From positions 2,294,001 to 2,358,000 of the forward strand of contig NZ_CP098502.1 in NCBI RefSeq assembly GCF_024220175.1: a DNA stretch of 64,000 nt. Direction: 5' to 3'. Numbering within the stretch: position 1 is the first letter of the stretch; each line of letters starts with the position of its first letter. This DNA is from Paraconexibacter antarcticus. Its GTDB lineage: Bacteria > Actinomycetota > Thermoleophilia > Solirubrobacterales > Solirubrobacteraceae. This document shows, in pieces, positions 25,909 through 33,710 of the stretch. The notes under the pieces are model-generated. The model saw nothing but the letters and a program-made list of their open reading frames with translations, was not told the DNA's origin and ran no database searches. A program made the translations under genes and the position numbers.

Positions 25909-26711
25909 GCCGCGTGAAGGTCGAGGGCGCACGTGTCGTCATCAGCGGGGCCGGGAGCGGGATCGGCGCGGCGACCGCGGCACGCTTTGGCGCCGGCGGC
26001 GCGCACGTCATCGCCGTGGACATCGACGGGACGACCGCCGAGCACACCGCGCAGACCTGTCGTGGGGCCGGCGGCGCCGCGGACGCCTACGTGTGCGACG
26101 TGGCGGACGCCGCGGCGATGGTGAAGCTTGCGGAGGACATCGACCGTGACCACGGCCCCGTGGATGTGCTCGTCAACAACGCCGGCGTCGGCATCGCCGG
26201 GCCGTTCCTCGACGCCGACCTCGCCGACTGGCACTGGCTGCGGTCGATCAACCTGGACGGTGTCGCGCACGGCTGCCAAGCCTTCGGGCCGGGCATGGTG
26301 GCGCGTGGGCGCGGGCAGGTCGTGAACGTCGCGTCGGGCGCCGCGTACATCCCCAACCGGCACATGGCGGCGTACTGCGCGACGAAGGCGGCGGTCGTGA
26401 TGCTGTCGCAGTGCCTGCGCGCGGACTGGCGCGAGCACGGCGTCGGCGTCTCCGTCGTCTGCCCCGGCGTCATCGACACGCCGATCGCCTCGCGCACCCG
26501 CTACCGCGGGCGGATGGCGGAGCGGCAGGGCCGGCCCGAGAAGGCACTCGGCATGGGCCACTCGCCGGACCTCGTCGCCAAGGCGATCGTCGACTGCGTC
26601 AAGCGCAACCGGGACGTCGTCCCCGTCGGCTTCGAGTCGACCCTCGCATACAAGCTGTTGCGCGGCGCGCCGCAGCCGATCCAAGGCCTCGTGGCCCGCA
26701 CCGAGCTCTAG
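25905..26711 (+). CDS. Short-chain dehydrogenase/reductase
   Basis: A 268-residue classical SDR. It has the cofactor motif SGAGSGIG, the NNAG motif, a catalytic Ser (NVASGAAY) and YxxxK (YCATKAAV). GTG 25905 overlaps the kinase stop (GTGA). PGVIDTPI follows the active site as in many alcohol/sterol dehydrogenases. The tail after about residue 230 (VVPVGFESTLAYKLLRGAPQPI) resembles lipid-acting SDRs. It probably interconverts an alcohol and ketone in the operon's pathway, before or after the flavin monooxygenase step. Confidence 0.93.
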   Translation: MSRVKVEGARVVISGAGSGIGAATAARFGAGGAHVIAVDIDGTTAEHTAQTCRGAGGAADAYVCDVADAAAMVKLAEDIDRDHGPVDVLVNNAGVGIAGPFLDADLADWHWLRSINLDGVAHGCQAFGPGMVARGRGQVVNVASGAAYIPNRHMAAYCATKAAVVMLSQCLRADWREHGVGVSVVCPGVIDTPIASRTRYRGRMAERQGRPEKALGMGHSPDLVAKAIVDCVKRNRDVVPVGFESTLAYKLLRGAPQPIQGLVARTEL

Positions 26712-26720
26712 GAGCATCCG

Positions 26721-28187
26721 ATGACCAGCACCCACCATCGCCTCGTGATCATCGGCGCCGGCATCGCCGGCGTGGGCCTCGGCGTGAAGCTGCGCCAGGC
26801 CGGCATCGAGGACTTCGTGATCCTCGAGCGCAACGCCTCGGTCGGCGGCACCTGGTTCGAGCACACCTACCCCGGCTGCGGCTGCGACGTACCGGCGAAC
26901 CTCTACTCCTACTCCTTCGCGCGCAACCCGGGCTGGTCCCGGATGTTCCCGCCGCAGCAGGAGATCCTCGAGTACGTCCGCGACACCGCGGACGAATACG
27001 GCGTCACGCCGCACATCCGGTTCTCCACCGAGATGGAGCGCTCGGCCTGGGACGAGGCGGCCGGCCTGTGGCGGGTGCGCACGGCGGACGGCGACGAGCT
27101 GACCGCCGATCTGCTCATCAGCGCGATCGGCGCGACCGGGGAGCCCGACGAGCCGGAGATCGAGGGTCTGGCCGGCTTCACGGGCCGTCGCTTCCACTCC
27201 GCGCGGTGGGATCACGACCACGACCTGACCGGCGAGCGCGTGGCGGTCATCGGCACCGGCCCGGCGGCCGCGCAGTTCGTCCCGCGAATCCAGCCGCAGG
27301 TCGACCGCCTGCTCGTCTTCCAGCGCACCCCGCCGTGGGTCCTGCCGCACGTCGACCGGCCCGTGCCGCTGCCCGAGCGCCTGCTGTACCGCGCGCTGCC
27401 GGTGCTCCAGGACGTGCAGCGCAACGCGCTCTTCGCCGTCTACGAGTCGATGGGTGTCGGCTTCCGCGGGCAGACCGCGCTGATCGCGCCGGTCGAGGCG
27501 ATCGGTCGCGCGCACCTGCGCCGCCAGGTCAAGAACCCCGTGCTGCGGGCCAAGCTCACGCCGCACTACCGCTTCGGCTGCAAGCGCCCGATCCTGTCCA
27601 ACACGTACAACCCGGCCCTGGCCGCCGAGAACGCGACCGTCATCACCGAGCCCATCGCGAAGGTCGACGGGAACGCGGTCGTGACCACCGACGGCGCCCG
27701 CCACGAGGTCGACACGGTCATCACCGCCATCGGCTACAGGTACAGCCGCTCGCTGCTGGCCCACCGCATCGCCGGGCAGGACGGGCGCACGCTGGGCGAG
27801 GTCTGGAACCGCTCGCCGCGCGCCTACCTGGGGTCGTCGGTCCCGGGCTTTCCGAACATGTTCATCCTGCTCGGGCCCAACTCGATCGGCATCAACTCCG
27901 TCATCTTCTCGCTCGAGTCGCAGATGGCCTATGTCATGGACGCGCTGCGGACGATGGACCGGCGTAACGTGCGCCGGCTGGAGGTGCGAGCGGAGGCGCT
28001 GGAGGGCTTCGTTCGCGAGGTCGACCGCCGCAGCGAGGGCACCGTGTGGACGGCCGGCGGCTGCAAGGCGTACTACGTCGACGACACGGGCCGCAACTTC
28101 GGACTCTACCCGGGCTTCGCCGCGCACTTCCGCCGCCGCACCCGGCGCTTCGATCCCAAGCCCTACGTGCTGGAAACCGCGGCGTGA
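26721..28187 (+). CDS. Flavin-containing (Baeyer-Villiger type) monooxygenase
   Basis: A 488-residue FAD/NADPH monooxygenase. It has an FAD-binding GAGIAG near the N-terminus, GGTWFEHTYPGCGCDVPA, a fingerprint-like GFTGRRFHSARWD (cf. FxGxxxHxxxW) and the NADPH motif GTGPAAA. It is close in layout to mycobacterial MymA/EthA-like enzymes, which insert oxygen next to ketones or oxidise sulphur. It starts 9 bases after the SDR stop behind GGAG. An SDR making a ketone followed by this enzyme making an ester, followed by a hydrolase cleaving it, would be a coherent route. Confidence 0.92.
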   Translation: MTSTHHRLVIIGAGIAGVGLGVKLRQAGIEDFVILERNASVGGTWFEHTYPGCGCDVPANLYSYSFARNPGWSRMFPPQQEILEYVRDTADEYGVTPHIRFSTEMERSAWDEAAGLWRVRTADGDELTADLLISAIGATGEPDEPEIEGLAGFTGRRFHSARWDHDHDLTGERVAVIGTGPAAAQFVPRIQPQVDRLLVFQRTPPWVLPHVDRPVPLPERLLYRALPVLQDVQRNALFAVYESMGVGFRGQTALIAPVEAIGRAHLRRQVKNPVLRAKLTPHYRFGCKRPILSNTYNPALAAENATVITEPIAKVDGNAVVTTDGARHEVDTVITAIGYRYSRSLLAHRIAGQDGRTLGEVWNRSPRAYLGSSVPGFPNMFILLGPNSIGINSVIFSLESQMAYVMDALRTMDRRNVRRLEVRAEALEGFVREVDRRSEGTVWTAGGCKAYYVDDTGRNFGLYPGFAAHFRRRTRRFDPKPYVLETAA

Positions 28188-29272
28188 GCGCCCCCGCCAC
28201 CGCCGAGCTGGACCCCGTCGCGAGGGTGCTCTACCACGGCTCCGTCGTCGCCGACTACGGACTGCGCACCGGCCTGGCCTCGGTGCTCAGCGCAGCGATG
28301 CTGCCCGATGCGCTCCGGGACCGGTCCCGGGACGAACGTGGCGCGCTGGAGTTCTACGCCGAGGCGGCGTCGGCGAGGGACGCGCCGAGCGTCTTCGCCG
28401 CGCCCGCGCCGGTCCGTATGCGTGCCGAGGCGGGGCGGGGTCCCGGCGTTCCCGGTGGACGTGTGGAGCTGCTGCGCTTCGACAGCCCGTACGTCGCGCT
28501 GAACCCGCCGATGCGGCAGCGCTACGCCCGGCACGAGAACAACCGGACCGCCCGCGCGCAGCACTGGCGCCACGAGGACGGACCGCGGCAGACGCTCTGC
28601 GTGATCCACGGCTTCGGCGCTTCGCCGGCGTGGTTCAACACCGCGTTCTTCTCGTTGAAGCAGTTCTTCGCGGACGGGTGGGACATCCTGCTCTACACGC
28701 TGCCCTTCCACGGCTCGCGCCGGACGCGCAAGGTCGCCGTCAACGGGACGGATCTCTTCGCCCACGGCATGGCGCAGTTCAGCGAGGCGATCATCCACGC
28801 CGTCCACGATTTCCGCGCGTTCCTCGACCACCTGCAGGCGAGCGGCGCGCCGCGGATCGGCGTGACGGGGCTGTCACTCGGGGGCTATACCTCCGCGCTG
28901 CTGGCCGCCGTCGACGAGCGCCTGGACTTCGCGATCCCCAACGCGGCCGTGACGTGGCTGCCCCCGCTGCTGGACAGCTGGTTTCCCGCCAACATCAGCA
29001 CCGCGGTCGTGCGCCGGATCAACGGCGTCCCGGGCGAGCTGCTGGCGCAGGCCCTCGCGGTTCACAGCCCGCTGACCTACGCGCCGGTCGTGCCCAGGGA
29101 GCGGCTCATGGTGGTCGGCGGCCTCGGTGACCGGCTGGCGCCGCCCGAGCAGAGCCTGCTGCTGTGGGAGCACTGGGGGCGGCCGCAGCTGCGCTGGTTT
29201 CCCGGGAGCCACGTCATGCACTTCGGTCGCGACGAGTACCTCGCGGCGATGCGGGAGCTGATGGAGCGGTGA
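28184..29272 (+). CDS. Alpha/beta hydrolase (large-lid type)
   Basis: A 362-residue hydrolase. About 120 N-terminal residues lack a recognisable motif. They are followed by the alpha/beta core with CVIHGFGASP as oxyanion region, the nucleophile elbow GLSLGGY, a later Asp region (VVGGLGDRLAPPEQ) and a His near the end (GSHVMHF). GTG 28184 overlaps the monooxygenase stop. It is probably the esterase acting on the Baeyer-Villiger product. A similar order, with other intervening genes, occurs in mycobacterial mymA-type operons (family knowledge, not checked here). Confidence 0.88.
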   Translation: MSAPATAELDPVARVLYHGSVVADYGLRTGLASVLSAAMLPDALRDRSRDERGALEFYAEAASARDAPSVFAAPAPVRMRAEAGRGPGVPGGRVELLRFDSPYVALNPPMRQRYARHENNRTARAQHWRHEDGPRQTLCVIHGFGASPAWFNTAFFSLKQFFADGWDILLYTLPFHGSRRTRKVAVNGTDLFAHGMAQFSEAIIHAVHDFRAFLDHLQASGAPRIGVTGLSLGGYTSALLAAVDERLDFAIPNAAVTWLPPLLDSWFPANISTAVVRRINGVPGELLAQALAVHSPLTYAPVVPRERLMVVGGLGDRLAPPEQSLLLWEHWGRPQLRWFPGSHVMHFGRDEYLAAMRELMER

Positions 29273-29457
29273 TGGACCCGATCGACCTCCCGTCCGGGAT
29301 CAGGGCGCTGGGCCCGGACGCCGTCGCCCGCCTGCAGACCCTCGTCGGCCAGGCCGAGCAGCGGCAGGCCGACGAGGCCGAGGCAGCGCTCCAGACCGCG
29401 CTGCAGCTCGTTCCGTGGCCCGTGCGCGGCATCGTCCGCAAAGTGCTGCTGGGATGA
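29272..29457 (+). CDS. Small helical protein, 61 residues
   Basis: ATG 29272 overlaps the hydrolase stop, and its own stop overlaps the next start, so it is firmly part of the operon. The chain starts MDPIDLPSGIRALGPDAV, continues with an Ala/Glu/Gln-rich helix and ends with LVPWPVRGIVRKVLLG, a possible amphipathic membrane-contact helix. Function unknown. Confidence 0.75.
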   Translation: MDPIDLPSGIRALGPDAVARLQTLVGQAEQRQADEAEAALQTALQLVPWPVRGIVRKVLLG

Positions 29458-30461
29458 GCGACGCCCAGGCCCATCGGTCCGAGACGCTGCGTCTGGCGCG
29501 CGTGCTGGGCGTCGAGTCCGAGGAGCTCGCCTTCCTGCAGGACGCGCTGGTGGCGGATCTGGCGAAGGTCCGCGCTGCCGTCCTGGACCGGCTGCTGGAG
29601 CGCAGCCGCCAAGAGTTCGAGCGCGCGGTCGCGCTGGCGGACAAGATCCCGCGTGCCCTGGCGGCGATGCTCGCCCAGCGCGCGATGGGACCGGTCCTCG
29701 GCGGTCGCGCGTCGGCGCTGTTGAGCGCCGACATGGCCGCCGACCTCGCGGGCCGGCTGCCCGCGGAGTTCCTTGCAGACGTCGCCACGCACGTGGACCT
29801 GCGGCACGTCGGACCGCTCATCGGCGGCATCCCGACCGACACGATGGGCGGGGCCGGGCGCGTCCTGCGCGAGCGCGGGGAGTGGATCGTCCTGTCGGCC
29901 TTCGTTGGTGATGTGCCGGCCGCCAAGCTCGAGGTGTTGCTTGACCTCTTCGACGGCGAGGCGCTGCTGCGCGCGGGCTTCGTCATCGAGGACCTCGCCC
30001 GCTTGGACTCGGTCGTCGCGCTGCTGCCCGACCACCGCTTGGACGAGCTCTTCGTCACTGCCCAGGAGCAGGCGCTGTGGCGTGAGGCCATCTCGCTGGC
30101 CACGCACATCGGGCCCGAGCAGGCGCAACGTATCGTTGCCGTCATCGACCGTCTGCCGGACGCCTCTGTCGACGCGCTGCTGGTGGCTGCGGACGAGCAC
30201 GACCTCTGGGAGCAGGCGATCACCGTTGCCTGCCTCGTGCTCGACGATCCAGACGGCGGCAGCGCCATCATCGGCGGCTTTGCGCGCCTGGAACGGGCGC
30301 AGCAGGAGCGCGTTGGTGACGTCCTCAACGCCGACGGCGCCCTGCGCTCCCGCGCCGGCACGCTCATCGCTGCCGCGCCGCCGCACCTCCGAACGCGCCT
30401 TCGATCCCGAGGCAGCAGCGCTGCTCAGGGCCGGTTACCAGCCCCGCCCGTGAAGCGATAG
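29454..30461 (+). CDS. Alpha-helical repeat protein of unknown function
   Basis: A 335-residue soluble protein with no transmembrane segment. It contains two similar blocks near residues 185-225 and 230-275 (LPDHRLDELFVTAQEQALW and LPDASVDALLVAADEHDLW), which suggests HEAT/MgtE-N-like helical repeats. It is the last gene of the operon. After about residue 305 the frame turns Arg/Pro-rich. A neighbouring frame reads SERAFDPEAAALLRAGYQPRP and stops at 30453, a more natural-looking end, so a small frameshift near 30385 is possible. Function unknown; a scaffold role in the pathway is conceivable. Confidence 0.7.
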   Translation: MSDAQAHRSETLRLARVLGVESEELAFLQDALVADLAKVRAAVLDRLLERSRQEFERAVALADKIPRALAAMLAQRAMGPVLGGRASALLSADMAADLAGRLPAEFLADVATHVDLRHVGPLIGGIPTDTMGGAGRVLRERGEWIVLSAFVGDVPAAKLEVLLDLFDGEALLRAGFVIEDLARLDSVVALLPDHRLDELFVTAQEQALWREAISLATHIGPEQAQRIVAVIDRLPDASVDALLVAADEHDLWEQAITVACLVLDDPDGGSAIIGGFARLERAQQERVGDVLNADGALRSRAGTLIAAAPPHLRTRLRSRGSSAAQGRLPAPPVKR

Positions 30462-30635
30462 GTCTCCGCGTGTCCGTGTGCGACGCCAGATCCCTTGATC
30501 GCGATGTCGTGTCACCGGGCGCGGCCTCCAAGAGGCCAAGGTCGGGGCGACCGTCTCCACCGACCGATCGACAGGTCACCCCGGCCAGGGTCGCGAGCAC
30601 CATGGCCAGCAGCAAGAAGAACCATGTCCGACCTA

Positions 30636-31284
30636 CTAGGTTGCGCGTGGCTTGACGCCTGATTCCACGGGCGGCTGGCTGACGTAGGTCAAAGCGGACT
30701 GGACGGTCTTGATCGCGGTATGGAGTTCGGGGGTGGGTGTCGCCGTTCTCGAGGTAGTTCAGGATGAGGCCTTGCACGTTGGTGAGGATGAGGACCTCGA
30801 GGCTGGCGCGGTCCAGCAGAAGGGTGCGCCCGCGGCCGATGGCGTCGTCGATGAGGCCGCTGACGAGGTCGCGGAAGCGGGTGGAGATGTAGCGGGCGGC
30901 GCCGAGAAAGGCGGGGTTGGTGATCGACTCGGCCTGGAGGCCAAACCGGGCGACGAGGAGTGCGCGGTCGGTGGTGATCGCGGCCCAGAACGTCTCAAAG
31001 CCGCGCTCGACGATGTCGCTGGGGTCTTCGAGGCCCTGAACGGTGTCCTCGAGCTGTTTGATGAAGCGGCCGCCGACATGCTCGACGACGCGCCCGAACA
31101 GTCCCTCGCGCGAGTCGTAGTAGTAGATGACGGCGCGCTTGTTCAGGCCGGCCTCGTCGGCGACGCGTTGCAGTGAGGTGGCGGCGAAGCCGTCGCGGGC
31201 GAGGCAGCGCAGGGCGACGTCGAGGATTGCGGTGGCGCGCTGTTCGCCTTTGCGTGTGAGATCGCCGTCGGCCCGCATCGGCAT
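30636..31284 (-). pseudogene. TetR family regulator, copy B, frameshifted near its end
   Basis: The start is clear (MPMRADGDLTRKGEQR, ATG 31284), and the helix-turn-helix plus most of the ligand domain match copy A. Bases 30771-31161 are identical to 17686-18076. An extra 4 bases (a GGGT duplication at about 30730) shift the frame after NYLENGDT. The translated frame then runs through 30364 and into the neighbouring gene's DNA instead of ending at the ancestral TAG (30636-30638). The helical core is complete, so residual function is possible. It diverges from an MMPL fragment. Confidence 0.85.
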
Positions 31285-31379
31285 ACGCTAGTCGCGTCCC
31301 CGGCGGAGCGCACCTTTCGGTGCACAAAAAGCCACCATCAGGTACGTCTTGTCATGGGTGTTTCGGACAGGGCAGAGCG

Positions 31380-31710
31380 ATGACGCGCGCGGGGGCGTTC
31401 GCGATCGCGCGGCCGAAGCTACGATCGCGTTGTGGGCGGCGGTCACTTTGGTGCTGGTGGTGCAGGGGCTGAGCTTTGCGGCGCGGATCTCGCCGAGCTC
31501 GATCGAGGTGCCGGGCACGTCGAGTGAGAAGGCGCAGCAGGTCGCGGCGCGGTATTTCGGAATCGACGCGTCGATCTCAGTGCTTCTGGAGGGTCCGCGT
31601 GCGGATCTGGATCGGCAGGGGCGGCGGCTGGTGCGGCGGCTGCGGGTGCACAAGGACTATCGGGTGCTCTCACCGTGGGACCGCGGCGCGAAGATCCCTG
31701 AGCTGCGGGC
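31380..31710 (+). pseudogene. N-terminal fragment of an MMPL transporter
   Basis: ATG 31380 reads MTRAGAFAIARPK, a standard MMPL beginning. One missing base near 31419 then shifts the frame to ATIALWAAVTLVLVVQG, the first helix, and on through VPGTSSEKAQQVAARYFG and LSPWDRG of the first periplasmic domain, stopping at about IPELR. The other 600 residues are gone and unrelated sequence follows. It was probably the target of TetR copy B. Confidence 0.75.
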
Positions 31711-31746
31711 ACGTGAGGACGCGGCCCGGCTGCCGAGCCCGCACGC

Positions 31747-32211
31747 GTGGCCATCGCAGCCGCGCTGGCCGAACTGCCGCTGGGAGACATCGACCAGCTG
31801 ACGTCCGACGTGCTCGCGGCCGCCCAGCCGGGAGCGGCCGCGGATGCCGCGACGCCAATCCTCCGCGACGTGGTGACGCTTCTGACGAAGCTCACCCAAC
31901 AGGCGACGACCGGAGCCAAGGCGGCCCTGGCCGAGATGCCAATGAGCACCATCCCCGCATCTTTGGCCCAGCTGGTCCAACGCGCTCAAGCGGTGGTCAG
32001 CGATGCGGCCGGGGTCGTCTCGGGACTCCCAGCGGTCCAGGGCGTCGCGGTCGCCCCGCTGGCCGACGCGATCAACAGCTTGCTCGGCGTCTTCGCCGAC
32101 CGGGCGGCTTCCATGGTTCCTGCGGCGCCGGCCACGGCGCCAGCGCCGACTGGGGGTCTCTTCAGTCAGATCATCGGGCTGCTGACCCTCGGGCGCCCGA
32201 ACGGCGCCTGA
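31747..32211 (+). CDS. Ala-rich helical protein, probably the C-terminal part of a broken gene
   Basis: The open frame begins just after an in-frame stop at about 31706; GTG 31747 is only the first possible start. About 154 residues of amphipathic helices (LPLGDIDQLTSDVLAAAQPG, LRDVVTLLTKLTQQ) lead to a Pro/Ala-rich linker and a Gly/Leu-rich hydrophobic end (GGLFSQIIGLLTLG). I do not recognise a family. Because it abuts an MMPL fragment, it may be a fusion scar rather than a functional gene. Confidence 0.45.
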   Translation: MAIAAALAELPLGDIDQLTSDVLAAAQPGAAADAATPILRDVVTLLTKLTQQATTGAKAALAEMPMSTIPASLAQLVQRAQAVVSDAAGVVSGLPAVQGVAVAPLADAINSLLGVFADRAASMVPAAPATAPAPTGGLFSQIIGLLTLGRPNGA

Positions 32212-32301
32212 CGTCCTGTGGTGCCGGGGCCCGGGATCCGAACTTGTAAACCGCCCACGCCTACGCCTACGCCTATGGCGTGGGGCACGCAATGAGCTTC
32301 G

Positions 32302-33039
32302 CTACCCCCGGGGCGCCGGGCTCCGGCCGAGCCGGTCGGCCATGTCCGCGGGCAGTCCGTACGGCAGCGTCCGCTCGGCGTCGAGCGCCCGTCTGCGGGG
32401 CATTTCGGTGCTGTCACGCAAGAGGGCCTTGATGATCCTCAGCGCGTCGGCCGAGTTGGCGACGATCTCCGTTGTGAGCGCGGCGACCGTCTCGTCGAGG
32501 GCGTCGTCGACCGTAACTTGGTCGACGAGCCCGAGAGCGTGCGCCTCGGTTCCGGAAACGCGGCCGGCGGTGAACATCAGACGCTTTGCTGTCTGGACTC
32601 CGACCCGCTCCGGGAGCCGGACCGACATGCCCCACACCGGGACCAGGCCCCACGTCGCGTGGGTGTCGGCGAACCGGGACGATTCGGTCGCGACGAGCAG
32701 GTCGCACGCGAGCGCAAGCTCTAGACCGCCGGTGAGGCAGTGGCCGCGGATCGCCCCGATGACCGGTTGTGGCAGCCGCTCGACGGCATCGACGGCACGA
32801 CCCTCCGCTTGGGCGTCGTGGTCACCGTCGGAGATGGCTTCGAGGTCGTGCCCGGCGCAGAACGAGCGCCCCGCGCCCGTCAGCACGACACACGCGACCG
32901 ACGGGTCCGTGGCGATGGCGTCGACATGCTCGTGCAGGCGTCCGAGCACCTGCGGCGTGAGCGCGTTGAGCTTGTCGGGACGGTTGAGCGTCAGGGTCGC
33001 GACCCCTGCCTCGTCACGGCGGAGAACCAGGTCGTGCAT
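32302..33039 (-). CDS. Enoyl-CoA hydratase/isomerase (crotonase family)
   Basis: A 245-residue crotonase-fold protein. It has the oxyanion-hole segments GAGRSFCAGHDL (about 57-68) and IRGHCLTGGLELALACD (about 97-113). The second catalytic Glu region of true hydratases (NExG-like) is replaced around ATWGLVPVWGMSVRLP, so isomerase or another crotonase activity is possible. ATG 33039 was chosen over an upstream extension that would run through the operator. It diverges from a TetR gene across a 29-base palindrome and belongs to a beta-oxidation-like set with the acyl-CoA dehydrogenase at 33.7 kb. Confidence 0.9.
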   Translation of the reverse strand: MHDLVLRRDEAGVATLTLNRPDKLNALTPQVLGRLHEHVDAIATDPSVACVVLTGAGRSFCAGHDLEAISDGDHDAQAEGRAVDAVERLPQPVIGAIRGHCLTGGLELALACDLLVATESSRFADTHATWGLVPVWGMSVRLPERVGVQTAKRLMFTAGRVSGTEAHALGLVDQVTVDDALDETVAALTTEIVANSADALRIIKALLRDSTEMPRRRALDAERTLPYGLPADMADRLGRSPAPRG

Positions 33040-33045
33040 GTTCTG

Positions 33046-33074
33046 AGAAGATATCAAAAGTTCTGATAGCTTCT
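33046..33074. promoter_or_regulatory. Near-perfect 29-base operator palindrome between divergent genes
   Basis: Arms AGAAG-A-TATCA and TGATA-G-CTTCT are complementary at every arm base except the single linker, around a 7-base AAAGTTC centre. The element fills the 41-base gap between the crotonase gene (start 33039) and the TetR gene (start 33081), and is AT-rich against the GC background. It should overlap both promoters, giving autorepression and coregulation. Confidence 0.85.
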
Positions 33075-33080
33075 CAAAAG

Positions 33081-33710
33081 ATGCGACGGGCGACCCGCAG
33101 ACACGTTCCGGCCGATGTGCGGCGCGCCGAGATCCTGGAGGCATGTCGGCACCTGTTCGCCGAACGCCGTTATGTCGCGCTGTCCACCGCGGACATCGCC
33201 AGGGCCTCGGGGGTGAGCTGGTCGCTCGTCGCGCACTACTTCGGCGACAAGGCGGGCCTGTACCGAGCGGTCCTGGAAAGCATCGTCGAGTCGACGCGCG
33301 AGCCGGATCTGGCCCAGGACACCCTCGAGGAGCGCGTCACGGCCCTCGTCGAGCACGGGCTCACCACGATCGAACACAGCAGGTGCTCGTGGCTGGCGGT
33401 CATCGGGGGCACGGAAGCCGAGCACCCCGACGGCATCCAGGAGATCGTCGAGCGAGGACGTGAGCGGTCGGCCGACCTCGCGCTTGCCGCGCTCGGCAAG
33501 GCCGCGGCCGACCTCTCGGAAGACCACGCGCGGGCCGTTGCGCGCGCCGCCGTCGGCCTCATCGAAGCGGGTGCGCAGGAGTGGCTCGTGCGCCACCGCC
33601 TGACGCGCGATGACGCCGTCGCGTTTCTGACCGCCAGCGTCATCGCGCTCGCCGACGCGGCACAGCAGTCCCTCGATCGACGGGCACCCCTTGGCAACAT
33701 CGCTGCCTGA
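33081..33710 (+). CDS. TetR family regulator
   Basis: A 209-residue TetR protein. The helix-turn-helix at about residues 14-60 (YVALSTADIARASGVSWSLVAHYFGDKAGLY) is followed by a helical ligand domain. Its ATG lies only 7 bases after the operator with no ribosome site, so the mRNA may be leaderless. The following acyl-CoA dehydrogenase frame overlaps its 3' end. Likely effector: an acyl-CoA of the pathway (inference from neighbours). Confidence 0.93.
   Translation: MRRATRRHVPADVRRAEILEACRHLFAERRYVALSTADIARASGVSWSLVAHYFGDKAGLYRAVLESIVESTREPDLAQDTLEERVTALVEHGLTTIEHSRCSWLAVIGGTEAEHPDGIQEIVERGRERSADLALAALGKAAADLSEDHARAVARAAVGLIEAGAQEWLVRHRLTRDDAVAFLTASVIALADAAQQSLDRRAPLGNIAA

Noticed and set aside
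30470-30643. Hydrophobic stretch WFFLLLAMVLATLAG on the minus strand after TetR copy B
   Set aside because: Looks like part of a signal peptide, but it is reached only through the frameshifted TetR frame and has no start or continuation of its own.
32260-32281. Three CCTACG-like hexamer repeats near 32.27 kb
   Set aside because: Too short to be a meaningful tandem repeat or CRISPR; no related copy seen.
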